This document shows positions 18,193 to 30,822 of a stretch of DNA of 40,896 nt, in pieces. The translations under genes were made by a program, and so were the position numbers. The stretch spans positions 1 to 40,896 of the forward strand of contig CAMOKH010000107.1 of NCBI GenBank assembly GCA_946617675.1. The letters run 5' to 3'. The DNA comes from an uncultured Prevotellaceae bacterium. Its GTDB lineage: Bacteria; Bacteroidota; Bacteroidia; Bacteroidales; Bacteroidaceae. The notes beneath the pieces are model-generated. The model had not been told where the DNA came from and did no database searches. It saw only the letters and a program-made list of their open reading frames with translations. The first letter of the stretch is position 1; the number at the start of each line of letters is the position of its first letter.

Positions 18193-19047
18193 CTAACCCA
18201 GAAGCTGGCTGACACACTCCTGAAGCGACTCCTCCCAGTAGGGAATCTCCAGGCCGTAAGCCTGCTTGATCTTCGTCTTGTCGAGCACCGAGTAGTGGGG
18301 GCGTGCTGCCGGCGTAGGGTATTCTGACGTGTGGAGCGGACGGACGTGGCAAGTGGTGATGCCTGCCAGGCGATGGATGGCCTTTGTAAAGTCGTACCAC
18401 GATATAACACCCTCATTGCTAAAATGATACACGCCAGGCTTCACGCCTTGGTTGATAGACGTCATAATGGCGACGGCCAAGTCGCGGGCGTATGTCGGCG
18501 TGCCTATCTGGTCGAAGATGACGCCCAGTTCCGACTTCTCGCGACCCAGGCGAATCATCGTCTTGACGAAGTTATTGCCGAAGGTTGAGTAGAGCCAGGC
18601 CGTGCGGATAATCATGGTGCGCTCGCAGGCAGCACAGGCGGCCTGCTCGCCAGCCAGTTTGGTGCGCCCATAGACGCTGTTAGGACAGACGTCGTCGGTC
18701 TCCGTGTAGGGCGTGTGGTTCGTGCCGTCGAAGACATAGTCCGTCGAGATCTGCACGAGCCAGCCCCCTCGCCTACCGACGGCCTCGGCCAGGTAGCCCG
18801 GTGCCACGTGGTTGAGCAGGTCACAGAGTTCGGCATTGCTCTCGGCCTTGTCGACGGCGGTGTAGGCGGCACAGTTCACGATGCCGTCAATCTTGTTATG
18901 TTCCACAAACGCACCGACGGTCTCGCGGTCGGTGATGTCGAGCTCCTCGACGTCAGTATTAAAATAGGTGTGCTGCGGATTCTGAGCCTCCAGCAGCTGC
19001 ATCTCGTTTCCCAGTTGGCCGTTACAGCCAGTAATCAGTATATTCAT
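18193..19047 (-). CDS. rfbD: dTDP-4-dehydrorhamnose reductase
   Basis: A 284-residue extended short-chain dehydrogenase. The N-terminal ITGCNGQLGNEM is the NADPH-binding glycine motif, ISTDYVFDG holds the catalytic Ser/Thr and Tyr region, and SVYGRTKLAGEQ supplies the YxxxK-type pair. It reduces dTDP-4-keto-L-rhamnose to dTDP-L-rhamnose, the last step in making the sugar donor for surface polysaccharides. The other rml genes are not in the window. Its ATG shares one base with the stop of the DUF4924 gene (TAATG), so the two are coupled. Confidence 0.94.
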   Translation of the reverse strand: MNILITGCNGQLGNEMQLLEAQNPQHTYFNTDVEELDITDRETVGAFVEHNKIDGIVNCAAYTAVDKAESNAELCDLLNHVAPGYLAEAVGRRGGWLVQISTDYVFDGTNHTPYTETDDVCPNSVYGRTKLAGEQAACAACERTMIIRTAWLYSTFGNNFVKTMIRLGREKSELGVIFDQIGTPTYARDLAVAIMTSINQGVKPGVYHFSNEGVISWYDFTKAIHRLAGITTCHVRPLHTSEYPTPAARPHYSVLDKTKIKQAYGLEIPYWEESLQECVSQLLG

Positions 19048-19592
19048 TATTCAAACTTTAGTCCTTCTTCCTTGTCTTTCTTGTAGTAGTCGGCCAGCAT
19101 GCCTATGAACGTCGAGATCTCTTTCACGGCGTGCTGCGTGTTGGGGGTAATCTCCTTCTTCTGCAACCGAAGCATCATCACGCCGTAGAGCGAGTTGAAG
19201 CAGGTCTCAATCTCGTTCTCCTCATGGCCGGCCCCGCGATTGCGCAGTTCGACGATGAAGGGCAGCACCTTGTAATAGGCGGCATTATAGAACGGGAATT
19301 TCGGCGATTCAAGCAACTGGCGGTGCAGGTCGGTGAGCATCTGCATCGTCACGCGGTTTATCTGCAGGTGGCCCGTCTCGCGGCAGCCCTCCTGGTTCAT
19401 CATGCGTATGAGGTTGCCGAACCAGTCGGTCTCCTCCTCCTTCTGTTCGTCGGTATAGTCGAAGCGGTCAACATACTCGCGGCGTATGCGGCCCAACGAG
19501 CAGCCGAAGGCCCTGATGGTGTCCTCCATCTGCCACATATAAAGCAGATACTCCGCAATGTTCGTCTTTCTAAGTTCGTCAGCTATAAACAC
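19047..19592 (-). CDS. DUF4924 family protein
   Basis: A 181-residue, mostly alpha-helical cytoplasmic protein starting at GTG (19592). MFIADELRKTNIAEYLLYMWQMEDTIR would be its conserved opening, of which IAEYLLYMWQ is the clearest block. No signal peptide, membrane helix or catalytic motif is visible. The family is found in Bacteroidetes and I know of no assigned function. It is directly coupled to rfbD by a one-base stop/start overlap and followed by prfC. The call rests on recognition of the N-terminal pattern. Confidence 0.75.
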   Translation of the reverse strand: MFIADELRKTNIAEYLLYMWQMEDTIRAFGCSLGRIRREYVDRFDYTDEQKEEETDWFGNLIRMMNQEGCRETGHLQINRVTMQMLTDLHRQLLESPKFPFYNAAYYKVLPFIVELRNRGAGHEENEIETCFNSLYGVMMLRLQKKEITPNTQHAVKEISTFIGMLADYYKKDKEEGLKFE

Positions 19593-19597
19593 GGTCT

Positions 19598-19615
19598 TAT
19601 TTACGATTTACGATT
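19598..19615. repeat. spacer repeat TATTTACGATTTACGATT, copy 2
   Basis: An exact 18-base copy of the sequence at 16531-16548, just upstream of the DUF4924 GTG start. It is followed by AATTCCCAATTCCCAAT (about 19630-19646), another tandem AT-rich spacer. Confidence 0.8.
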
Positions 19616-19648
19616 ACCTATTCTCAATGCTCAATTCCCAATTCCCAA

Positions 19649-20311
19649 TCACCATCTTATCAGGTTTGTCGTCGTGCCCAGCAGCATGATGATCGAACCG
19701 ATAATCACGGCCACGCCGATAAACTGGTTAATCAGCTTGATGCCGTTCTCATCGAATTTCGTCCTTATCTTGTCGACAAGCCACGTCAGCCCCCACCACC
19801 AAAGCAGGGCGCCGCCCACAATACTGGCAAAGCCCACCAGCATCTCGAACGGATGGTTGGGCAGCACGAAGGCAAACTGGGCGTACATAGCCAGGAAGAG
19901 GAAGATGATGAGAGGGTTCGAGAAGGTGACGAGGAAGGCCGTCCACGTGTTGTACCAGAGCGACCCCTTCTGTAGTCCCGACTGGTGCATCTTCTTGGTC
20001 GGGTCAGAATGATAAGTGTACAGGCCGAAGCCGAGCAGCATCAGCGAGCCCGCTATCTGCAGGTAGAAGCGGTTCTGGTCGTTGCTGATGAGGTCCATGA
20101 CGAACGACATGCCGAAGCCTGCAAAGCCTGCGTAGATGATGTCGCTGACAGCGGCGCCTACCCCCGTAGCCATGCCGAACCAGCGCCCTTTGTTCAGTGT
20201 GCGCTGCACACAGAGTATGCCCACCGGCCCCATTGGCGCCGATGCGATCATCCCTATAAGCATGCCCTTAAAGATGAAATCAAGTATGTTGATAGGCACA
20301 TGAAACGGCAT
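19649..20311 (-). CDS. LysE-family transporter
   Basis: A 220-residue inner-membrane protein with about six hydrophobic segments. IASAPMGPVGILCVQRTLNKGR (split here as APMGPVGILCVQRT and LNKGR) is the conserved LysE first loop. It belongs to the LysE/RhtB exporters of amino acids and related solutes; the substrate is unknown. The open frame extends to a TTG at 20350, but I start at the ATG at 20311: a strong promoter (20320-20351) overlaps the longer frame, and the resulting protein MPFHVPINILDFIFKGML fits the family. The -7 box ends only 8 bases before the ATG, so the message would be leaderless or nearly so. Confidence 0.85.
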   Translation of the reverse strand: MPFHVPINILDFIFKGMLIGMIASAPMGPVGILCVQRTLNKGRWFGMATGVGAAVSDIIYAGFAGFGMSFVMDLISNDQNRFYLQIAGSLMLLGFGLYTYHSDPTKKMHQSGLQKGSLWYNTWTAFLVTFSNPLIIFLFLAMYAQFAFVLPNHPFEMLVGFASIVGGALLWWWGLTWLVDKIRTKFDENGIKLINQFIGVAVIIGSIIMLLGTTTNLIRW

Positions 20312-20319
20312 TGCGAGTG

Positions 20320-20351
20320 CAAAGGTACAAAGAAAAAGCCGAAAGCACAAA
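20320..20351 (-). promoter_or_regulatory. Bacteroidetes-type promoter for the LysE-family gene
   Basis: On the minus strand TTTG (20348-20351), 20 bases, then TACCTTTG (20320-20327). The -33 element falls in the loop of the terminator hairpin of the upstream amidase gene, so end and start signals are nested. Its position rules out the longer LysE reading frame. Confidence 0.75.
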
Positions 20352-20360
20352 ACTTTCGGC
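20331..20360 (-). terminator. intrinsic terminator of the amidase gene
   Basis: On the minus strand, 12 bases after the amidase stop: stem GCCGAAAG/CTTTCGGC (20353-20360 with 20338-20345, 8 perfect pairs), a 7-base loop, then TTTTTCT. A classic Rho-independent shape. Confidence 0.8.
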
Positions 20361-20372
20361 CATTTTCTTCGT

Positions 20373-21143
20373 TCACACCCCTACTTCTTTGCCGTCGCGG
20401 TCGTCGAGCACGCGGAAGCGCGAACGCACATCGTCGAGCCAGCCGAAGTCGAGTTCAACGGTCTTGGCCTCCTCGGCATCGGCCGCACATTCAAGGAGCG
20501 TAACGCCCTGCGGACCGCAGACCAGGCTCTCGCCGCGGTAGTGGCAGAACTCATCGTCGCCGACGCGGTTGCAGCCTATGAGGTAGCACTGGTTCTCGAC
20601 GGCCCGGGCGTGCGTCAGGATGCGCCATGCCGGCTGCCGTTTCTCGGGCCAGTTGGCCACGACGATGATGGCGTCGTACTCGCCCACCCTGCCGTAGCGT
20701 GCCCAGAGCGGGAAGCGCAGGTCGTAGCACGTCAGCAACAAGAAGCGGCGCCCCTGCCAGGTGGCAACGACGCTGCGGTCGCCCGCCGTGATGTACCGGT
20801 CTTCATGACCGTAGGTAAAGAGATGGTGCTTATCGTAGAAAACGGTCGCGTCAGGCGTGACAAAATATTGACGATTACGGTAAGTCCCGTCGCTGGTTTG
20901 TATAAGCAGACTGCCGCTGATAGCGCACTGATGCTCGGCGGCAGCACGCTCCATCCAGCGGCGTGCGATGGAATCTTCGTTTTCTGCTATTTCGTGCGGC
21001 GTCGTGGCAAAGCCCGTAGCCCACATCTCGGGCAGCACATAGAGGTCGGAACCGGCATTGGCCGCGAACAGACGCTGCACATTTCTGACGTTTTCATCGG
21101 GAGCAGCCCAGCGGACGTCAGTCTGAAAAATCGTTACTTTCAT
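20373..21143 (-). CDS. carbon-nitrogen hydrolase (omega-amidase/YafV-like, nitrilase superfamily)
   Basis: A 256-residue nitrilase-superfamily enzyme. The Glu-Lys-Cys catalytic triad is visible: Glu in LYVLPEMWATGF, Lys in YDKHHLFTYG, and Cys in LLTCYDLRFP. The overall pattern fits the YafV/NIT2 group, which hydrolyses omega-amides such as alpha-ketoglutaramate; substrate is inferred from family only. The open frame extends to 21299, but MKVTIFQTDVRW at 21143 is the family-like start, and its ATG overlaps the stop of the upstream methyltransferase (ATGA, 21140-21143). It ends in an intrinsic terminator at 20331-20360. Confidence 0.9.
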   Translation of the reverse strand: MKVTIFQTDVRWAAPDENVRNVQRLFAANAGSDLYVLPEMWATGFATTPHEIAENEDSIARRWMERAAAEHQCAISGSLLIQTSDGTYRNRQYFVTPDATVFYDKHHLFTYGHEDRYITAGDRSVVATWQGRRFLLLTCYDLRFPLWARYGRVGEYDAIIVVANWPEKRQPAWRILTHARAVENQCYLIGCNRVGDDEFCHYRGESLVCGPQGVTLLECAADAEEAKTVELDFGWLDDVRSRFRVLDDRDGKEVGV

Positions 21144-21844
21144 AGATAGAAGTCGTTTGTAAGTTCCTGATACCACGACGAGCGCACGCCGGGCGAAGTC
21201 TCGATGACGCCGTCGGTGAGTTCGGGCTCGCACTGATGCTTGCGGAAGGCCAGCAGGAAACGGCGCGGTGGCTTGCGTGGCGTCGTCCTGACAGCACACT
21301 GCCGCGACTTGAAGAAACCGGCCAAGGCGGCCTCGCTCTCGAGCCGCGCCTTGCAGTCGAAGGGAATGACCACCGACAGTTCGCCGTCGTCGGCCAGCAA
21401 GCGCCGCGCCGACGCCATCAGACAGGCGTAAGAGAGGGCCGACGTGTGGCGGGCCGACGTGCGCCGCGGGTCGGGACTCTGGAGCGACGCCTCGAAATAA
21501 GGGGGATTGCAGACGATGGCCGCGAAGGGAGCACCATCGGCCTCGGCGAGGACAAAGTCGTTCACGTCGGCACAGCGGATATCAATATGGCCGAAAGGCG
21601 AGGCGGCCACGTTCTGACGCGCCTGAAGGACGGCCTCGGCGTCGATGTCGATGCCCACGACGCGGGCGTCGGGGAAGCGCTGCGCCATCATCAGGGCGAC
21701 GAGACCGGTGCCCGTGCCGACGTCAAGCACCGTCGGTCCTCCCCTGGCCCAGGCTCCGAGCAGGGTGCCGTCGGTGCCGACCTTCATCGCGCAGCGGTCT
21801 TGCCTGACGGTGAATCGGCGGAAGCTGAAGTAGTCGTTAGCCAT
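21140..21844 (-). CDS. trmN6: tRNA1(Val) A37 N6-methyltransferase-like protein (TrmN6/YfiC)
   Basis: A 234-residue class I SAM methyltransferase. FRRFTVRQDRCAMKVGTDGTLLGAW is the TrmN6-type opening, of which KVGTDGTLLGAW is most characteristic. VLDVGTGTGLVALMMAQR is motif I (SAM binding), and CNPPYF is the NPPY catalytic motif of N6-adenine methyltransferases. It is expected to methylate A37 of tRNA1(Val). I use the ATG at 21844, because the longer frame starts at TTG inside the -7 box. The message would be nearly leaderless. It is divergent from lon across about 98 bases and coupled to the amidase gene. Confidence 0.88.
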   Translation of the reverse strand: MANDYFSFRRFTVRQDRCAMKVGTDGTLLGAWARGGPTVLDVGTGTGLVALMMAQRFPDARVVGIDIDAEAVLQARQNVAASPFGHIDIRCADVNDFVLAEADGAPFAAIVCNPPYFEASLQSPDPRRTSARHTSALSYACLMASARRLLADDGELSVVIPFDCKARLESEAALAGFFKSRQCAVRTTPRKPPRRFLLAFRKHQCEPELTDGVIETSPGVRSSWYQELTNDFYL

Positions 21845-21853
21845 AAACGGGTG

Positions 21854-21861
21854 CAAAGATA
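21854..21861 (-). promoter_or_regulatory. -7 box for trmN6
   Basis: TATCTTTG on the minus strand, ending 9 bases before the ATG. No TTTG was found at the expected -33 spacing, so this is a partial promoter match. Confidence 0.5.
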
Positions 21862-21914
21862 CACATTTTTTGTTAATTCTTAAGGCTTAATGCTCAAATG
21901 TTGATAAAAATGCG

Positions 21915-21922
21915 TACCTTTG
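21915..21922 (+). promoter_or_regulatory. -7 box for lon
   Basis: TACCTTTG, 20 bases upstream of the lon ATG. The -33 region is weak (no TTTG at 19-21 bases). Heat-inducible control of lon by another sigma factor is possible but not shown. Confidence 0.55.
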
Positions 21923-21942
21923 CACGCTATTTATAAAGAACT

Positions 21943-25631
<3,689 letters not shown>

Positions 25632-25632
25632 G

Positions 25633-26853
25633 ATGAAACGACAGAAGACCTTCGGCCAGATACGCCGCCACCACAAGCGCTACCACTGCCAGCGTGCCCT
25701 CGGGCGCGCCTTCCGCAAGGTGGGCCATGCACTCAGATGGTTGAAGTACCTTAACCCCTTCCACTACCTGAAGCGCATCGACCGCTACATCATACGCAAG
25801 TTCATTGGCACGTATATCTACTCGATCATACTCATCATCTCGATTTCCATCGTCTTCGACATCAACGAGAACCTGGCGAAGTTTACCACAAACCACGCGC
25901 CGCTGAAGGCCATCGTCGTCGACTACTATGCCAACTTCGTGCCCTACTTCGCCAACCTCTTCTCGCCCCTGTTCGTCTTCATCGCCGTCATCTTCTTCAC
26001 CTCGAAGCTGGCCGGCAACAGCGAGATCATAGCCATGCTGGCCTCGGGCATGAGCTTCCGCCGACTCATGCGCCCCTACTTCATCTCGGCAGCGCTCATC
26101 GCCGCGCTCAACTACTACCTCGGCTCGTTCGTCATCCCCCAGGGCACCGTCGTACGCCAGAACTTCGAGGAGCGCTACAAGAACAACAAGAAGATCACCT
26201 CGGCCGCCAACGTACAGCTGCAGGTGGGCAAGGGCACCATAGCCTACATACAGCAGTACGACGACAAGACGAAGACGGGCTACGGCTTCTCGCTCGACAA
26301 GTTCGAGCGCAAGAAGCTCGTCAGCCACATGACGGCCAGCGTCATCCACTACGACACCATCAGCGACTCACGCTTCCACTGGCGCGCACGCAACTACAAG
26401 ATACGCACGCTGAAAGGACTGCGCGAGCAGATAACCTCGGGGGCCGAAATCGACACCACCATCATGATGGAGCCCATGGACCTCGTCTTCTTCAAGGGTC
26501 AGCAGGAGACCTTCACCAGCCCCGAGCTGCTCGAGTACATCTCGAAGCAGCAGGAGCGCGGCTCGCAGAACGTCGTACAGTACGAGGTGGAGTACCACAA
26601 GCGCATAGCCATGTCGTTCGCCTCGTTCATCCTCACCGTCATCGGCGCCTCGCTCTCCTCGCGCAAGCGCAAGGGCGGCATGGGTCTCTACCTCGGCATC
26701 GGTCTCGCCCTGTCGTTCACCTACATCCTGCTGCAGACCATCTCGGCCACCTTCGCCATCAACGCCGGCACGCCGGCCATGCTGGCCGAGTGGATTCCCA
26801 ACCTATTATATATAGTCATCGCCTACTTCTGCTGGCGACAAGCACCTAATTAG
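25633..26853 (+). CDS. LptF/LptG-family permease (lipopolysaccharide export, YjgP/YjgQ)
   Basis: A 406-residue inner-membrane protein. IDRYIIRKFIGTYIYSIILI (about 55-75) is the conserved first helix. Three hydrophobic N-terminal segments, a large periplasmic beta-jellyroll (about 185-315) and three C-terminal helices (about 325-400) match the LptF/G layout. Together with LptB and LptC these move lipopolysaccharide from the inner membrane to the Lpt bridge. Whether this is LptF or LptG cannot be decided. The open frame reaches back to a TTG at 25606 inside tgt; I use the ATG at 25633, one base after the tgt stop. The N terminus is rich in Arg, Lys and His, consistent with a cytoplasmic start. 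Confidence 0.9.
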   Translation: MKRQKTFGQIRRHHKRYHCQRALGRAFRKVGHALRWLKYLNPFHYLKRIDRYIIRKFIGTYIYSIILIISISIVFDINENLAKFTTNHAPLKAIVVDYYANFVPYFANLFSPLFVFIAVIFFTSKLAGNSEIIAMLASGMSFRRLMRPYFISAALIAALNYYLGSFVIPQGTVVRQNFEERYKNNKKITSAANVQLQVGKGTIAYIQQYDDKTKTGYGFSLDKFERKKLVSHMTASVIHYDTISDSRFHWRARNYKIRTLKGLREQITSGAEIDTTIMMEPMDLVFFKGQQETFTSPELLEYISKQQERGSQNVVQYEVEYHKRIAMSFASFILTVIGASLSSRKRKGGMGLYLGIGLALSFTYILLQTISATFAINAGTPAMLAEWIPNLLYIVIAYFCWRQAPN

Positions 26854-26887
26854 CATATAGTTAATAATTTAAAGTATATTGGTTAAA

Positions 26888-28186
<1,299 letters not shown>

Positions 28187-28272
28187 GCCGTGTTCATCCG
28201 TGCCTAAAGGCAACAAATGCTAATAATTCTCAAAACTTGGCGCTAAGATTATGGTTTTGCAGCTATTCTTTG

Positions 28273-28280
28273 TAACTTTG
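28273..28280 (+). promoter_or_regulatory. -7 box for the peroxidase-nitroreductase gene
   Basis: TAACTTTG, 40 bases upstream of the ATG. A TTTG at 28256-28259 is too close for a normal -33 element, and none is at 19-21 bases. Partial match. Confidence 0.5.
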
Positions 28281-28320
28281 CATACCATAACGACAATAAC
28301 AAAAAACAACACAAGAAAAG

Positions 28321-29460
28321 ATGAGAAAAGTAATGACTGCCTGCCTACTGGCAATTGTAAGCACGCTGACGCTTACGGCCCAGAGCGTGTATGACTTCAC
28401 GGTGAAGGACGACGCCGGCAAGGACGTTTCGCTTGCCGACTATAAGGGAAAGGTGCTGTTGATAGTGAACACCGCGACGCGCTGCGGTTTCACCCCACAA
28501 TATAAGGAACTGGAGGCGCTCTACGAGAAATACCACGACAGCGGACTGGAGATACTCGACTTCCCCTGCAACCAGTTCGGACAGCAGGCTCCCGGCACGA
28601 TAGCCGAGATCAGGCAGTTCTGCACGCTGAACTACGGCACACAGTTCCCGCAGTTTGACAAGATCGACGTCAACGGCGCCAACGCCCACCCACTCTACAC
28701 CTACCTGAAGTCGCAGCAGGGCTTTGGCGGCTTCGACACTACCGACGCCCGCGGGAAGTCGATGGACGGCATGCTGCGCCGCCTCGACGCCGACTACGAC
28801 AAGAAGGCCGACATCAAGTGGAACTTCACCAAGTTCCTCGTCGGCCGCGACGGTCGGGTGCTGAAGCGTTATGAGCCGACCGACAAGATGAGCAACCTGG
28901 AGACGGACATCCTGTTTGAGGTGAACCCCGTGCTGAGCAACATCATGGCGCGCCGCTCGGTGCGCAAGTATCAGGACAAGGCCGTGGAGCACGAGAAGCT
29001 GGAGGCCATCGTCCGCGCAGGCATCAACGCGCCCAGCGGCATGAACCGCCAGCCGTGGGTGGTGCGCGTCGTTGAGGACCAGAAGCTGATAGCCGACGTG
29101 ACGGCGGTCTACAAGGAGGCCAACGCCGAGCAGGTGAGCCGCGACAAGGACTTCAAGAACATGTTCCGCAACGCGCCCGACCTGATCTGCGTCTGCACGC
29201 CGGCCAACGGCGGTGGCGAGCTCGACGCCGGCCTGCTGGGCGAGAACATGATGCTGGCGGCCCAGTCGATGGGTCTCGGCACGTGCTGTCTGGGCGGCCC
29301 CGTGCGCTTCCTGCTGCAGAACGAGAAGGCGCGGTTCTTCATCGACCGACTCGACATTCCCGCCGACTATAAGCTGAACTATATCATCGCCGTGGGCTAT
29401 CCTGACGAGCAGCCTCAGGCTAAGCCGCGCGACGCGTCGAAAGTGAAATACATCAAGTAA
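28321..29460 (+). CDS. exported fusion of thioredoxin-type glutathione peroxidase and nitroreductase
   Basis: A 379-residue two-domain protein. Residues 1-20 form a signal peptide (TACLLAIVSTLTLTAQ). Residues 22-200 are a glutathione peroxidase with Cys55 (TATRCGFT), FPCNQFG and Trp in KWNF. Cys101 lies 46 residues after Cys55, the spacing of the resolving Cys in thioredoxin-dependent enzymes, so thioredoxin-like reductants are likelier than glutathione. Residues 208-370 are an FMN nitroreductase domain (ARRSVRKY, APSGMNRQPW, LGTCCLGGP). The frame is continuous across the junction. It should act in the periplasm, coupling peroxide removal with a flavin reductase, but the joint reaction is unknown. 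A ZIP transporter gene starts directly after its stop. Confidence 0.88.
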   Translation: MRKVMTACLLAIVSTLTLTAQSVYDFTVKDDAGKDVSLADYKGKVLLIVNTATRCGFTPQYKELEALYEKYHDSGLEILDFPCNQFGQQAPGTIAEIRQFCTLNYGTQFPQFDKIDVNGANAHPLYTYLKSQQGFGGFDTTDARGKSMDGMLRRLDADYDKKADIKWNFTKFLVGRDGRVLKRYEPTDKMSNLETDILFEVNPVLSNIMARRSVRKYQDKAVEHEKLEAIVRAGINAPSGMNRQPWVVRVVEDQKLIADVTAVYKEANAEQVSRDKDFKNMFRNAPDLICVCTPANGGGELDAGLLGENMMLAAQSMGLGTCCLGGPVRFLLQNEKARFFIDRLDIPADYKLNYIIAVGYPDEQPQAKPRDASKVKYIK

Positions 29461-30240
29461 ATGACGACCATCATCTTAGGCTTGCTGATACCCCTGATGG
29501 GCACGATGCTCGGGGCGGGCTTCGTCTTCCTGATGAAGGACGAGATGTCCGACCGGCTGCAGAAACTGCTGCTGGGCTTTGCCTCGGGGGTCATGGTGGC
29601 AGCGTCGGTGTGGTCGCTGCTCATCCCGGCCATGGACATGGAGGACGGGAAGGGGGCCTTTTCGGTCGTACCGGCAGCCGTGGGTTTCCTGCTTGGCATG
29701 GGCTTCCTGCTGCTGATCGACGAACTGACGCCCCACCTGCACATCGGGACCAACACGCCCGAGGGCATGAAGTCGCACCTCTCGAAGACCGCCATGCTGG
29801 CGCTGGCCGTCACCATCCACAACCTGCCTGAGGGCATGGCCGTGGGCGTGGTCTTTGCTGGTGCCGAGAACGGGGTGACGAACATCTCGCTGGCCAGTGC
29901 CGTGGCCGTGTCGCTGGGTATTGCCATTCAGAACATACCCGAGGGGGCCATCATCTCGATGCCGATGAGGGCGGCCGGCAACAGCCGCTGGCGGTCATTC
30001 CTGATAGGCTCGCTCAGCGGGGCCGTCGAGCCCGTGGGCGCCGTGGCCGTGCTGCTGCTGGCGTCGATGATGGTGCCCGTGCTGCCCTACATGCTGGCCT
30101 TCGCCGCCGGAGCCATGTTCTACGTGGTCATTGAGGAGCTGATACCTGAGGCGTCGAGTGGGCTCCACAGCAACCTGAGCACCATCGGCTTTGCCCTGGG
30201 CTTCGTGCTGATGATGGTGCTCGACGTGGTGATGGGCTGA
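29461..30240 (+). CDS. ZIP-family metal transporter (ZupT-like)
   Basis: A 259-residue membrane protein with about eight hydrophobic segments. The metal-binding helices carry VTIHNLPEGMAVG (about 118-130) and IAIQNIPEGAIIS (about 159-171), with a further EELIPE near 230. These are the His/Asn/Glu residues that bind Zn2+ or Fe2+ in ZIP proteins. It imports divalent metal into the cytoplasm; the preferred metal is not clear. The cytoplasmic loop has HLHIG, a short His motif. The ATG directly follows the peroxidase-nitroreductase stop with no gap, so the two are coupled. Confidence 0.92.
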   Translation: MTTIILGLLIPLMGTMLGAGFVFLMKDEMSDRLQKLLLGFASGVMVAASVWSLLIPAMDMEDGKGAFSVVPAAVGFLLGMGFLLLIDELTPHLHIGTNTPEGMKSHLSKTAMLALAVTIHNLPEGMAVGVVFAGAENGVTNISLASAVAVSLGIAIQNIPEGAIISMPMRAAGNSRWRSFLIGSLSGAVEPVGAVAVLLLASMMVPVLPYMLAFAAGAMFYVVIEELIPEASSGLHSNLSTIGFALGFVLMMVLDVVMG

Positions 30241-30294
30241 CGGCGTGCGGCTCTGCTCCGCCTCAGCGACAAGTAATAAAATCAATAACCGACT

Positions 30295-30765
30295 ATGACG
30301 AAGAAAGAAAGATATGAAGTGTTTCTGCCACAGCTGGCAGCACTGATAGAGGGCGAGCACGACGAGACGGCCGTCATGGCCAACACGTCAGCGGCTCTGG
30401 CTACAGAGTTCAAATGGTTCTGGACGGGCTTCTACGTCGTCCGCGACGGCGAGCTGCTGTTAGGCCCGTTCCAGGGCACGGTGGCCTGCATGCACATCGG
30501 CTTCGGCCGCGGGGTCTGCGGCTCGGCGTGGAAGGAGGGGCGCACGCTGGTGGTGCCCGACGTCGAGGAGTTTCCCGGCCACATTGCCTGTTCGTCGCTC
30601 TCGCGCTCCGAGATTGTCGTCCCCATCTTCGACGGCAGTGAGGTGCGCGCCGTGCTCGACATCGACAGCACCGAGCTGGCCACCTTCGACGATACCGACC
30701 GCGAATACCTGGAGCGCGTGGCACGGCTCATTGCCAGCCAAGTGTACTCCAGAGTATTGTTCTGA
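30295..30765 (+). CDS. msrC: free methionine-(R)-sulfoxide reductase (GAF domain)
   Basis: A 156-residue single GAF-domain enzyme that reduces free Met-R-sulfoxide with thioredoxin. The three cysteines of the family are present with the E. coli spacing (10 and 24 residues): Cys65 (TVACMHIGF), Cys75 (GRGVCGSA) and Cys99 (GHIACSS). WFWTGFYVV and EIVVPIF are also conserved. It lies between a ZIP transporter and Tex and follows an exported peroxidase, suggesting an oxidative-stress group. The stop codon falls within a 9-bp tandem repeat. Confidence 0.93.
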   Translation: MTKKERYEVFLPQLAALIEGEHDETAVMANTSAALATEFKWFWTGFYVVRDGELLLGPFQGTVACMHIGFGRGVCGSAWKEGRTLVVPDVEEFPGHIACSSLSRSEIVVPIFDGSEVRAVLDIDSTELATFDDTDREYLERVARLIASQVYSRVLF

Positions 30766-30797
30766 ACTCCTTGAACTCCTTGAACTCCCTGAACTCC
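30762..30797. repeat. 9-bp tandem repeat, four units
   Basis: CTGAACTCC, TTGAACTCC, TTGAACTCC, CTGAACTCC in a row. The first unit contains the TGA stop of msrC and the array ends 25 bases before the tex ATG. Copy number could vary by slippage. Confidence 0.85.
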
Positions 30798-30822
30798 CTG
30801 TCTACATAAAACACACTGAGAA

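Noticed and set aside
30762..30797. Short tandem repeat considered as CRISPR
   Set aside because: Units are contiguous 9-mers without spacers and no cas genes are present.
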